Part shown: one piece after another, positions 34,020 to 45,930 of the stretch
Layout: every line of letters starts with the position of its first letter
Position numbering within the stretch: the first letter of the stretch is position 1
Origin: Prosopocoilus inquinatus
Lineage: Eukaryota; Arthropoda; Insecta; Coleoptera; Lucanidae
Direction of reading: 5' to 3'
DNA: 64,000 nucleotides
NCBI GenBank assembly: GCA_036172665.1
Contig: CM069877.1
Location: 26,995,001-27,059,000 of the forward strand
The notes under the pieces: model-generated
Databases searched by the model: none
Told to the model about the DNA's origin: nothing
Seen by the model: only the letters and a program-made list of their open reading frames with translations
Made by a program: the position numbers and the translations under genes

Positions 34020-34166
34020 CTAAACAGATATTTAGTTATCTAAAATACTACACAGATGCCGCAATAACTAAAATTAAAAGTTAAATTTAACACTTTATCA
34101 CTTTGGTACCGTATGTGTATGTATGAATCTTTACAATTAATTATATTTAATTGCAGCAGTTCTGTA
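34020..34166 (-). repeat. candidate LTR start with polypurine tract
   Basis: On the minus strand the purine tract GTGGGGAGG is followed by TGTTACAGAACTGCTGC, the pattern of a polypurine tract and 3' LTR start. It is cut by piggyBac 2 and would resume at 31416. The family is not settled. Confidence 0.35.
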
Positions 34167-36043
34167 ACACCTCCCCACGTAGAGTGAGAAACGACTGCTT
34201 CCTTGATTGTCGAAAAGACGAGGAGTCCTCCTGAAACGGCTGGAGGAACGCTGCTGCTCCCTTTCTCTTGACATGAACCTAGTAGTGGACCCATTTTCAC
34301 AAATGGTCTTGTATGCCGATGGAGCGGATGCTCGAAGAGAATTGTTTTCTTCCGTTTTCTGCTTTGCTAGCAAATCGGTCCTGCGAAGTGTTGTAAATGT
34401 AGTGGAAATGTTACGACTGTGACACTAGTTAAACATTTTGGCCAGGCAGCCATGTTTATCGTACCATTTCTTTCTAGAGGCTCTGTCGAAGTTAAATACT
34501 TAGGTACTTCTGTTGAGAAATATGTGTGGTAAAGTAGAAGACATTAGCTTGGGAAATGTCAGAGGCACAAGCTCAAAGTCACCATTAGGCAGTTTACATT
34601 TCTGGTATCTTAGGATTTCACTGCTGTCAAAGTGTTGTAAGTAAACAGTTGATAAATTCGAAAGAATCCAGTCTTTTCTATGAATCGATCTTATTCATTT
34701 TTTTCTCAGATCCTCTTCCTTTGGAAAACCAATCGTACTCAATGCTTTGTCATTCTTTAAACTACTACCATAATTAGATTTTCGGCCTGGTACACAACAG
34801 CGTCTGTGCATTTAAAAAGTTGTACTCCTAATTCATTTACTTAAAGAATTTAAGCGAATTAATAAATTAAAAGATAAGTTGGAGCTATTTTTATAGTCTG
34901 ATAAAGGATCCTTTAATTTAAAGTCATTTCAAGAGTAAGAAAACACTTTTTTTTAGGTTAGTGTACCTTTGGAAGTCCTACTTGTTATAAAGAAACGCCC
35001 CTGGTCTCACATAAATTACATTATAGTACTTCAAAACAAGTGTAACATAATTTCAAACTTACCTTGCAACATGTACTTCACTTTGATTTTCAGGAAGAAC
35101 TGAGTAAAGCTTCCTCCTGGCGTTGTACATATTTCTTTTTTCTGAGGTCAGTAGTGTTTATATTTTCTGTGTTTTCTGTAGCCATTACAGTATGTAATAT
35201 TTTAATTGGATGAGTAAAAATATTTTCTGTAGCTCTACGTTTGATAACGGTGATATAATCTCTTTGTGAATTTCACGTAGTGGATGACTATCGTTTAAAT
35301 TTGATCTTAAAATAATATTATCCGGACCAACTGCATAAACATTTGCCAAACACTGTGATACTTTGCGTTTCCATTTCTTGAAAACATTAGGAGTATTATC
35401 TAACCATGAAACTAAACTTGTATCAGTATTTCTTTCACGCAGGAACCATTCTTTTTATATTTTTAGCAGTCGCTTTCTCCAGCTAAGTAGAACAGCTGTT
35501 AGGAACTCTTATTTTAATGTTTTTCTTTCAAATGATCAAGAGGTTGATATTAGTAAACAAATTGTCGATATAGAATTGATATGAGAACCAAAGAGAAAAC
35601 ACACAAACGCAACCAAAAACTCAAGAGCAACCTCGACGATTTACCCTCGTAATGTAGATGCCGTGATAGGCGCTTTGAGCGCGGAATCGCTCGTACCACG
35701 TATACAAATTTAGCCAGTCATAAATTCAGAAAATTAACTCTAAGAGAAAGTGCATGCCTCAGCGCTAGCAACATGCGGATCATAGAGTAAACAGCAAATA
35801 GATACTGACGGTTTCGCAAAATAACTATCAAAGGTGAAAATAATAATTACGTTAAAACAACCGTAATAACTTTTCAGAATCTCATGGAAGCAGTCCTAAA
35901 TATAGCCAGTTGCCTTCAATTTAACGGCCCATTTCGAAAATAAGATTCAATCATAAAAGTTTTACGTTCTTGCAAGAGAATCATTTTAAATTGTTTTGTT
36001 AATTTAAAGTGACCTTATGCATTTCATATGTTAGGTCGATTAA
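34167..36043. other. unassigned stretch
   Basis: No gene that I can name. Around 35230-35440 the minus strand has a short protein-like stretch (KWKRKVSQCLANVYAVGPDN with IILRSNLNDSHPLREIHKEI), presumably a transposon relic of unknown class. The rest is AT-rich. Confidence 0.35.
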
Positions 36044-36400
36044 CCCATATCATCCCAAGCCAAGGAATACAGAAAAAAAGTGGAATTAGTGTTAAGTGTC
36101 TTTATTAATGTAGTTTGTATATCATCATTTGAACAGTTGACAGACGAAAAAAAAACAAGATCACAAAAAAAATTGCTGGTGCATAAGTGCACCACTGGTA
36201 GGAACCATGAAACAAACTATTACACAAAAGATTAAATAAAACCAATTTGATATTAAAAAAATGTCTAAACAAGCGAAAAATTGCAATTAATTGCTAAATA
36301 TATCCAATAAACCTCAACAAGAAAGCAAACATTATCATTTTTTCATTTTGTTGACTGGTGCACAGACGCACCACTGGGAAGATTCGTTAACAAAAAAAAA

Positions 36401-38302
36401 TTATTTTTTGTGAAACTGCCCAAAGCAAGATACATGTAAATGTGCTTTGCACTTTTCACAAAAGTAAATAGTGTGCTTATGACATATCCTGCACCTTCTT
36501 CTTGCCTTATTCTCATGCGATACGATAGTGTGATCGTGCTGGTCGTAGCGTAATTCATCAATTGCACGAGGAGCATTTCGTTCTACATAGACCTTGTCGC
36601 TTTTTATGAGACGTAAAGCTACATAGGATTTAAAGTCAAGTTGTGACATTTTAGTTTCGTTGGCGATGTTATACAACTTCCAGGCGTTAACAATTATACT
36701 ATCTAAGGAATTACGAAATACGGGCCACCACCACTTTTTTCCCAAAATCCTGCATCGATAATTTGCAATTCCATTGTCATGTAGGTCAACCCCACCCATG
36801 TACTTATTATATTCAGCAATGGCGTGGGGTTGAGTTACACTTATATCCTTTTTCTCTTTCCTATTATATCGCTTTACGCGATTTATTGGCTGCACATTCG
36901 CAACATTGCTGCAGACAGTGACAATAGAATTATCATTCCAACGCACGAGGGAAATTTTAGTATCTTGATCATATGCAGATTCATACGAACCTCTCTCACG
37001 TTTAGAAAATGTTTTCAAATGTTCTAATGGGGTGTTCTGTATTCTGTTTTCCCTAATCGTGCCTGTGGCAAAGAAACCTTTATTTTTTAATTGTACTAAT
37101 AGTTTGTAAGATGAAAAATAATTATCAAAAAAAAAATTGATGTGAAAATGGATTGTTAACGACGGAAAGTAAATTGACAACAACATCGCCACCAAGACCT
37201 AACTCGGAGTGTTTTTTATCACCAGCTCCTGCATAGGGCAATGAATAGAATAAATATCCATCTGATGAACAGAGGCACCATATCTTGAAGCCAAACCTTA
37301 CTGGCTTTCCTTTGATAAACATTTTACAAGAATGCCTACCAAAATATGGCACCATTTGTTCATCAATTGAAAGATTGTTTGCAAAAATACCCCACTGTAA
37401 ATTTCTTTTATTAATTAGATCTAAGTATGGTCTTACTTTAGCAAACTTATCGTTTTTGTCTAAGTTATTATTATCAGAACAATGTAAATTTTGTTTTATG
37501 TTTTGGAACCTATTTCTACTCATACACCTTTTTATCAAATCAATTCCCTTGTCTTCATCATTTGACCAATATAGGGGGGTTTGTGGTAACGAATGATAGC
37601 CCGAAAATAATAAGATACCAATAAAGTTTAATAACTCATTTTTTGATAAAAGAAAGTCGAGACGATTATTGTCGTAGGCATATTTTACTGAAAATTCCAC
37701 GATCATATCCAGCACCTCGTCGTCAAAAAAACGAAAAAAAATTTCTAACGGTGTCTTGCCAGAAAGTTCTACCTTGATACGTTCTTTGTCAGTAGCCTCA
37801 CTAGGTACAGGCGAATGGGTATAGACGATCTCTCCCTTTACCCATTCTGGCATAGGCCGAGCTGAACTTGAGGTCGACGACTTCGGAGCTAACCGTTGTC
37901 TTTTTGAAGCCAAATCTTCATCGTCAGAGGAACTCCAATTACACTGTTCATCTTGGCTCACATCTGGATCGCGTTGATTTGGCACATGTAATTCAAAAGT
38001 GCCGGCTATATCCGCCGGTTCATCGTCTGAGGCATAGTTCTCTTCATCGATGTTCTCCTCGTCCGTAAGATGGTCAACTTCTGGCGGGATGTAGACAGCA
38101 TCCACGATATCTATGATTGAAGAATTGAGTAAGAATAACTAATGGAACCAGAAATACAGTCACTGACCAAGGGATAAAAAATACTTATTTTTTTGACTCA
38201 AGAACTTCACTTACCTTCATTTCTGTCATGCTCCAGCTGCTCAACAACCTCTTCTAAGGCAGCTTGCAATTCCTTTTGAGTTAAAAATTTTCGAGAAGAC
38301 AT
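36401..38302 (-). pseudogene. piggyBac transposase 3, two exons, one 1-base shift
   Basis: Exon 1 is 38302-38215 (MSSRKFLTQKELQAALEEVV ...), with a GTAAGTG donor; exon 2 starts at 38110 after a CATAG acceptor. The 102-base intron rejoins as D-I-V-D-A-V-Y. The acidic N-terminus is followed by the nuclease core: Asp in LSIDEQMVPYFG, FFFDNYFSSYK and YMGGVDLHDNG, the KKWWWPVF block, and a C-terminal zinc domain (RRRCRICHKHTIYFCEKC ... HVSCF). The only break is a run of ten T (minus strand, near 37127-37136) where nine would keep the frame (HQFFF to DNYF). Everything else reads through, so this may be a sequencing error or a very recent lesion. Confidence 0.9.
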
Positions 38303-38774
38303 TGGTCAACACTAATATAATCTCACAACCTATTTACACGAACAAACAATCCGTACTGGTCTGTTCCTGCAATGACTACTTGCATCGGTTATCATGTCAG
38401 AACTTGTCTCGGAAATAGTGAATCATACCAGTGGTGCATAAATGCACCACTCATGTTTTTGTTGTAAAATTTTTATTATTAGTTATTCTAATACAAAAAC
38501 GATTTACGCATAATAACGCTAAACTAAAAGAAGTCACGCGTACATAATCAAAAATTTTAAATTTCATTTGCAAATTATATTTTTTCACTGTAAACTCCGC
38601 CCATGTTACTTGCTTATTTTTTATGGTTTTTTAAGCGAAAATAAAACTTACAATATTCATAATATGTGATGATATTTATTTTTTCCTAATATAATAGAAA
38701 CTGTAGAATGCATTTGGAGCCGACAATAAAACATTAGCACCGCTAATGTGTTTAAAAAAGATTTTTGAAAATGT

Positions 38775-38806
38775 GGTGCGTGAATGCACCATTGGGATGA
38801 AATGGG
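38775..38806 (-). repeat. piggyBac 3 right end: 16-bp palindrome plus 16-bp tip
   Basis: GGTGCGTGAATGCACC (38775-38790) is followed by exactly 16 bases to the TTAA. The same geometry holds at the right ends of piggyBac 1 (30480-30495 plus 16) and piggyBac 2 (33986-34003 plus 16). Confidence 0.85.
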
Positions 38807-38810
38807 TTAA

Positions 38811-40860
38811 AACTGGTTCATAACTAGAAATTCACGGCCAACCAGGAGTAGAAATTTAAAAAGGGTACGTTATAAGGAACCCTGACGATATGGAACGCAG
38901 GGCGTTTATGGGTTAAATATCAATGTCGGTTGCATTCTCATTTCTACGCACCTAAACATTAAAAATGCTCGTAAAATTCGTGGAATAGTAACCAAAATAT
39001 CGAAGACAGCACGTTTTTATTGCATCACTAGAATAAAGGTTTTGTACTATACTGACCACGAATAATAAAATAAAATAATAAAAACTGCTGGGGAATTGAT
39101 ACATTTACGAAGAAAACATGGTAATCAGCTTCTGGAAAAAAAATGAAAAAATTAGTTATTTATTAGTTTAAATTATACATCTGTTAAAACATCTATAGTC
39201 GCGCGAATGAAGTGAGCTTAGACCAGTTGAAGTGAGTTTTCTAGAACGACAGTCTAGCAAAAACATCATAAGTTGACGTGCACACCATTTAGTGATATGA
39301 TATCTGTCGACCAATGTCGTCAGATTTCAAGTTTGCCAATATAGACATTACATTTTTATATCATAGGATAAGAGACGTATAAGATGATATGCTCAACTTA
39401 TCATATCGTTCGTATATTTATTATACTTTTCATGTAATTTTTGGACGTACTGTGTCAAATTATTAAATTCACTATCATCTGTTAGGGAAAGGATTATTTA
39501 AACGCAATATTAGCCGTTAAATTTATTATTCACCAACACCAATAAGAACTACCACGCCGCTCCGCTCGCCAACGTCAGGATGCCCCCGGTCGGCAGTGCT
39601 GCCAACCCCTTCTCCCTCGCCGCGCCCAGTGTCGCCATCTGTCGCCCGCTGGCCAAATCTTCGCCTTACACATCAATTCTAATTGAGCTGGTTACTACGT
39701 TGCCAAATTTCTTTGGGTAACACTTATCTACTTGTATATCGCAACAAGTTTGCGCACATAGAGATATCAGGAGTTTCTCCTGAAGGTGCCCGATTCTTGT
39801 CGATCTGCGGGTCGAAGATGAGACACCGTAGAATCGATACCATGAGCTAGCTTGAAGAAATGGATGAGCCTGGGTAGTGAGGCGGGAAAGGTTTCAAATA
39901 AATGCGGGCTCATTCAAAAGTAAAGCAATATTCCCAATTTAATCTGCGTGAGTGTAAACAATCTGAAATGGGCGCCAACTGAAGTGGAAAAAAATAAGTT
40001 TACCGGGTTAGGGCGTCTCCATGTCTTGATACGACGAGGGTATGCGCCTCCATCATGTCACGAAACGAAACCGAATTAGAATAAAACTCTATGTTCCGAA
40101 TAAAGGAGAGAGACATTTACGTTTAACGAGAAATATAATTAAATTTATTGTTACATTTTAAAATTAAGATTAAGATTAAATTAGATTTAAATTGTCTTTG
40201 TATTAAATTACTCGAGCACATTGGTCCATCATTTTAAACTAAATTAATGTTTACTTCTCTCGAAAATATTTTGTTTCGGTATATTTTATCATAGAGCACT
40301 GGATCGCTTGGCATAACATTTCCGCACATCAAATAATTTAAAGTTTCTTATATTACCGTCAATGTACTTCCGGCCGCTTCATCAGAGGCACGTGACGATT
40401 TCATTAAACCATTATACTACACATTTTTACAAAACACTAACTACTGTCCTATCAACACTAATGACTCCTATCGATTAATACAATTGACTGATGAATAATG
40501 TATTGAGTGATTGAATAATAATTAATGCCTGAATCGCCGACACGCACTTGATTTATAAAGTTCCCCACGTTACCGCTCGTGTCGCATGCTACAAAGCACA
40601 GACGTCACTCATAGTGAAGTTCACAGAGAGAGAGGGCAAGAAGTGTTTTCACGAGATCCGACTCCCTTGTCATTCCCACAATCTCCGCAAACTGCAAGGC
40701 GACTTCTCGCAAACGACGGAACTGATCAACAAATTCCTCCATCACACGTGAACATCCGAAGACGTTCAATTCCAAAGGTGTTAAGAGGAATTGGGATTGA
40801 ATCTTTTAGGAACCTTTTACTCCACGCAGAAGATACGTCGGGAGAATTGTAAGGGACCCA
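38811..40860. other. unassigned stretch
   Basis: No supported gene. At 38905-38922 the sequence GCGTTTATGGGTTAA resembles an isolated piggyBac tip. At 39545-39665 there is a GC-rich block. The plus-strand open frames around 40550-40850 have no recognisable motif. The 3' LTR of the gypsy element that starts at 40897 should lie here, but I could not delimit it. Confidence 0.4.
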
Positions 40861-40896
40861 TCTCACAGGCCGAGAGAAGAGAGGAAAGAAAAGAAT

Positions 40897-41615
40897 CTAC
40901 CCATCAGGGGGATCCGGTTTGTGATGTTTAGTATTCCACGTACCAGGAAATATGTTACCCTCAAAATCCTTAAGTTCGTAAGTGTCCGTGGACACACGTC
41001 GATTAACAAGGAAAGGTTCAATAAACTTATCGGCCGACTTGGCCGCGAAATGCTTGGAAGCATCAGACAACACGAAATTTTTACGCCATACTCGCTGTTC
41101 GGGTTGGTAAACTACCTCTCGTCTACGAAGATCATAACGGCCATTCTCATATGCTTTCTGCAACCTTCTTTGAACTTCCTTATAATGAATCGCAAATTCG
41201 CCGGTACGAGAAATATGGAGTCAAACCAGTGACCTTGTGGCGTGCAACCTTATGCAGGAATAGATTCCATTTACGATGATCTTCCGCCATATAAGCAGTC
41301 AACATGGACTTAATTACGCGGTTCACGCGCTCGACAGGGTTTGGTTTTGGATGAAAAACGACGTGTACGCTGCGCGCACCTGATAGGCCGTCAGAAGTTT
41401 GATATTCCTTACACTTAAATTGGACTCCATTATCCGAAATAATTGTGCGAAGTACACCAAAGACGAGAAAGATGTTTTCCTCAATATGTTGTATGATTTT
41501 AGGGGCAGGGGTCGGTAGGAAACATAAGGTGAACATTGATTGTCGCAAGGACAGTGGATTTAGCCGACTTAAGCGGTTTGGAAAAATGCACCACCACAAA
41601 CAGGGCAAAATTCAC
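40897..41615 (-). pseudogene. gypsy integrase relic
   Basis: The core reads FVVVHFSKPLKSAKSTVLA, then IISDNGVQFKCKEYQT (second Asp) and HPKPNPVERVNRVIKSMLTA (Glu), KVTGLTPYF, and the C-terminal domain EQRVWRKNFVLSDASKHFAA with DTYELKDFEGN. Frames shift at least twice. The N-terminal zinc finger and first Asp are missing, cut at 41615. Confidence 0.82.
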
Positions 41616-42095
41616 CTCACAAAATCGGGTTCAAAAACCCATATCAAACACGTGCTGTCACTACGAGGTAATTTATAAAAATGACTCCTTCGATTCCGCT
41701 CGAAATATCGCGTGTAAAGAAGAGGGGTACAGAAAAAAAAGGACAAGATATGAACGCCAACCACCGCAGAGTCTTATGTCAACACCAATCAATGGGCTCT
41801 AAATATCAGGGGTCAAATCCTGCGCCGACACGTTTTTGTGAATTCCCACGATTGCAATCTACAGCAACACATTACGCCACTCTTAAAAATTCTAAATGAA
41901 AAAGCAACTTTGCCGTAAAGTAACTTTCAAAATCCACTTTCCTCAAACTAATTTCACCGGGAAATTTGCTATACTAGGGAAACAATGAAAGCATACAAGC
42001 AAAACGCACAGAGTTACACTCAGGGCGGTTAATCTAAAGAATTCCGCGGCGCTCGTGAGCTGTCTCGGGGTCAGGCAAAAATTGAACGGTAACAG
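41616..42095. repeat. unidentified repeat, copy 1
   Basis: Similar to the stretch ending at 44525. Shared landmarks in order are CAACCACCGCAGAGTCTTA against CAACCGCGACAGAATCTTA, ACTTTCAAAATCCA against ACTTTCAAAACCCA, GGGAAACAATGAAAGCA against GGGAAATACTTTGAAAGCA, and the shared end CGGGGTCAGGCAAAAATTGA then ACGGTAAC. No coding content. It joins the integrase and RT pieces across the missing pol segment. Confidence 0.6.
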
Positions 42096-42795
42096 AATAT
42101 CTGTCACCTATTGTTACTTCATTTAATTTACGGCAATCAATAACAATACGCCATTTTTATTCACCGCTCGCGTCTAGTTTTTTACGAACAACCCAAACTG
42201 GGGAAGACCACGGACTAAAAGAAGGTTGGATTATATTTTCGTTCATCGTTTCGGATATACGTGTTTTTACTTCTTGTTTATGAACTTGGGAATACCTATC
42301 GTTTTTGAAAAAATTGGTTTCGTATTGTCCGTATCGATTTCGTGTTTTATTTGATTAGTAAATGTGAGCTGATCACCATATAAATAAAATATTTTTTGAA
42401 GTTTGAAACACAATTGTTGATTTTTTTCTTTTTCTTCGGGATTTAAATGTGTAAATCTATTCGGATAGAATTCTGTCTTTTCGGTCAAGCATTTACAAAT
42501 ACATTAACAAGTATTTGAGTTATTTTGTTAATTGATTCGATTGAAAGAGGACCAGGTAAAATATTTTCATCCTTTTCTCCGATATTTGCAATTTATCTTG
42601 ATCTATTTTTACTAAAGAATTTGGAATTTTAGTTTGATGCGTGATTTGAAGTTCGGGACAAACGCCTTCAGTTAATTCATTATCATCTTCTGCAAATAAT
42701 TCTACAGTTTGTATAGTTCTAGCAGGAATAGTTAATTTTACAACGCGATCATTATTTGTTTCGGGCCAATCTTCAAAAGAGTATAGCGTTAACAC
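42096..42795 (-). pseudogene. gypsy protease-RT linker and RT start
   Basis: 42795-42520 is a linker with SFEDWPETNNDRVVKLTIPA. 42490-42096 reads [58 protein letters not shown] and KWRIVIDCRKLNEVTIGDRY, then ends abruptly where the repeat begins. Frameshifts and one stop are present. Confidence 0.75.
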
Positions 42796-43989
42796 CCCGT
42801 AACATAAAATTAGTTTTTCATGAATTAAATCAATTCAGGCTTTAAATTTGTCTAAGAAATCTAAGCTTAATAATTAGAATAGAAACTAGATACCAATTAA
42901 ATAAAATTTATGAAAATGATTTTTAGCTACTTCAAAAGTTGCACTTTTAGACAAGGTAGTTGCTTTATTATAAAAAGCTATGTAAAACAATATCTTCTTC
43001 GTCAGTTTTTGTACTTTTAGCTTTAGCAATAGATTCTTTTAATAAAGAGACTGAAGCACCTGTACATAACTGTAGCCTTCTCGACTTTGTACATAAAAGA
43101 GTGTATATCAGTAAAATGATGTAACACTAAAGATTAACTAGAAGTTCTATTTTAATTTCCTGTGCTAGTTGTTTCTCTGAAATTTAACATTTCTTCATCT
43201 GAAGAACTTGAATTATTTTGTGAAATAAAATTTACACTTTGCTACCTACCTGTACAGGTATCACAAGTGATCGCCGTGACAGACGTTTCGGCGTCGCCGG
43301 CCAGCCCCAGTGGGATAGGGTGGATTTAAAAAAAAAAAACTAAATCTGAACTATCATACAGTACCAACACAACAAAATAAAGGCGCCACTTAATTTCTTT
43401 TGGGCTATGGGGAACCGTGGGAAAAAATCAAGAAAACCACGACTCATCCAAGATACTATTCATATACAGTTTTATTGAATGCAACGTAATTAAGAGTTAA
43501 ATCTAGCCGCAACATCGCTAATTACATTTCTCATACATGAATGCGCTTAAAATAAACTCATCGGTGTCTTTAAAAATGACAGGAACGGTACGCAAAAATG
43601 TCAAACAGCGAATCCAAATAAAATCAACGCGCACTGCGTAAATACACGCCGTTATCCGGCAGGAATGCTCGTAAAATAAAACAAGAATAACGAAAGGCAA
43701 GCAAACCTTATCCCTACGCGTTTCGCACGGCGATCGGCGTGTTGGGCAGCTCCAAGGGGGTACGCCAAGATTCACGTGACCGTGCAGATGCGGTGAACGG
43801 CCACAAATACCGTGAACTCTTGACGAATGCGGCACAGATGTAAGGGTACCCCTGAACTAAAGCCTGTAAGGAAGGAAGATACGCGATAGAGAGTGTCGAA
43901 GCGAAACAGAACAAACAACGACTCAACTGTCCGCAGAACTACTTGGAAGGGAACAGGCGTAGACAATACGAATGTATTATGTTTCTCTC
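42796..43989. other. degenerate gag-pol junction and unassigned sequence
   Basis: No readable protease. From about 43250 the composition changes (GTGATCGCCGTGACAGACG, GCGTCGCCGGCCAGCCCC) and the sequence probably belongs to the same insertion as the repeat ending at 44525. Confidence 0.4.
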
Positions 43990-44525
43990 TGCACAACAGG
44001 TTAATCCAGCAAAAAAGCTGTTGATGAATTTCCCAACATTAATTTTGGGCGAAAACACACACAAAGTAAACACACCAACGCGAGACGTGTTGTTGCACCG
44101 AGAAGTACGAGGTCAATTCTGTTCTGAAAAATCGCTTCTCGCAGGCGAACGGAAAAGAGATGGGGTTAGAAAAAGAAGAGATAGGATGCCTCCGCCAACC
44201 GCGACAGAATCTTACGTCAACGAGGACCAATGGGCTTAAAGACCAGGGTTCAATTTCTGTAAAGCTTTCGTGGGAAAGAAATCGCTGATTTCACAATATG
44301 TTGCAATAATGCGTAAATCAAAAAGGCTAAATAAAGAATCTATGCGACCGAAAAATTAACTTTCAAAACCCAAATTTTCCTTATCCTAATTTTTACAGGA
44401 AAACAAATAACACTGGGGAAATACTTTGAAAGCAAATCGGCGGAACGCAAAGAGTTCGCCGGGCGGCCTGCGAAAATATTTCACGGGGAGCAATATACAG
44501 GGTGATTCGGGGTCGGACAGAAATT
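43990..44525. repeat. unidentified repeat, copy 2
   Basis: Counterpart of 41616-42095. It ends ACAGGGTGATTCGGGGTCGG then ACAGAAATTGAACGGTAAC. The ACAGGGTG word just inside the shared end resembles a Tc1/mariner-type tip. The left border is uncertain. Confidence 0.55.
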
Positions 44526-44699
44526 GAACGGTAACAACTTCGTGACTGATGATTTCTTTGTAAGACGGATGGTCTTTGTTGATTAATTATGTCTGGACGT
44601 TGATTAACTGCACTAGAGGTGCTTGGTACAGAATTTTAGAAAATGTTGTTAGTGTTATTATTATTGCTATTATAATGATTTTGATTGTTATTTCTTTTG

Positions 44700-45400
44700 T
44701 AGCAATTAGAAATTAAATGACCAGGCTTTTTACAGTAATTACAAAATTTTGATCGTTTGAGTTTTTATTATGAAAGGAATCATTTGGTTAGTTATCTCGT
44801 TGGCCACCATAATTTTCTTTGGGGAAACTTAGATGTATTTAAAGTATCTTATTATAGGTTCTGTATTTCTAAATTTTTTTAGATACCCAATATTTTCTTA
44901 TTCTGTTTGAATTGTTGAGCTTGAAATAATGTTTCGGTTCTTTGGTCAGTGCCAAATACATCGTTTAAACCAGATAAAAATGTTTTTAAACCTATTCGCT
45001 TGTGATGTTCGTTTAATATTTCTTTTTGATTTATATTTAATTTTTGTTAATAAATCTTCTATACGTTGGATATAATTACGAGAAGTTTCATTAATTTTTT
45101 GAAAAGAGGAAGTTAAATCACGTAACAACCCTTCAGTATCTCTTCAATCTTCGTAATGATCAATTAATAAAGAACGAATTTCTTCCCACGTATGTAATTT
45201 CGTGAAGAAATGAATCGCTTTGCTTTTTTTCCAACTAACTTTTAATTACGAAAATTAAAGCATCACTTAGTTCAGGATTAGCATGTCTTGTAATAAAATT
45301 ACAAGCTTCGATAAAATCATTTAAGTTACTTTGACAACCGTTGAATTCAGGTACCATATCCCGTAATTCTGTTAAATTGAAATCGGCCATATTGGACAAA
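44700..45400 (-). pseudogene. gypsy Gag relic with zinc knuckle
   Basis: It starts with ATG near 45390: ADFNLTELRDMVPEFNGCQS, NLNDFIEACNFITRHANPEL, then a stop. The middle part (45128-44946) reads LTSSFQKINETSRNYIQRIE. At 44757-44700 there is an intact CX2CX4HX4C zinc knuckle, CNYCKKPGHLISNC. Stops and frameshifts lie throughout. Confidence 0.75.
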
Positions 45401-45631
45401 TTAAAGGATGCGAGAAAGACATAGGGATATTTATAAAATATGTGGAAATTGCAAAAACAAATAAAATAATTAACTTACAGGTGAAATACTATGATCATCC
45501 TTGCAAGTTTCGTTGAGATGAAGTTCCTTTTTCGTCTGATTCTGGACAGGGACCGCTGATCAGAAGTTCTAGGTTTCTAGAATTCCACGAAGGTTTTTCC
45601 TGAAAATCCACGAATCTCTTGAAAAATCATA

Positions 45632-45645
45632 CTGACTGCGCCCCG
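45632..45645 (-). other. degraded tRNA-Ser-type primer site
   Basis: The minus strand reads GGGGCGCAGTCAG against the usual TGGCGCAGTCGG used by 17.6/297-like elements. It lies three bases from the LTR start TGTTACGACAGCG (45648). Confidence 0.55.
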
Positions 45646-45647
45646 AT

Positions 45648-45930
45648 TGTTACGACAGCGATTGTAGAAGATACTTTTTAAAAAACCACAAAAATTTCTG
45701 TTAACAACTGTATTACAATTAATTATGATACTAGAGAACACTCTAAATTATTTACGACGGACTTGGTGCTGCTACATCTAAGCTTTGTAGCGTTCATCAT
45801 AGTAGGTGGTCGCGAATTCGGAATTAGTGATATCGAAACAAAGTTGCAAAAATGAGTTTAATAAATTTATTAGATCACGCGTGATTGACGTAATCTGCTG
45901 ACCAAAAGTGAGTATGCGTGTTGATGTTGA
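45648..45930 (-). repeat. 5' LTR of the 17.6-like element
   Basis: It begins TGTTACGACAGCGATTG beside the primer site. The outer end is placed only roughly, and no partner LTR was recognised at the 40-kb end. Confidence 0.45.

Larger units (their letters stand above)
36044..38806 (-). mobile_element. piggyBac element 3, nearly intact
   Basis: Tips CCCATATCATCCCAAG and, inverted, CCCATTTCATCCCAAT lie between exact TTAA duplications (36040-36043, 38807-38810). Four copies of a 16-base palindrome GGTGCATAAATGCACC or close variants lie at 36178, 36357, 38433 and 38775, two per side. The transposase has two exons and one frame-breaking homopolymer. Confidence 0.94.
40897..45930 (-). mobile_element. 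decayed 17.6-like gypsy element
   Basis: Minus-strand order: LTR and tRNA-Ser-like primer site (45.6 kb), Gag start (45.4 kb), zinc knuckle (44.7 kb), protease-RT linker (42.8-42.5 kb), RT start (42.5-42.1 kb), integrase (41.6-40.9 kb). The RT palm, RNase H and integrase N-terminus are missing. Two copies of an unidentified repeat interrupt it. The RT start ([18 protein letters not shown]) is the same type as at 26.2 kb. Confidence 0.75.

Noticed and set aside
39545..39665. GC-rich block as a CpG island promoter.
   Set aside because: No gene follows on either strand and the block is only about 120 bases long.
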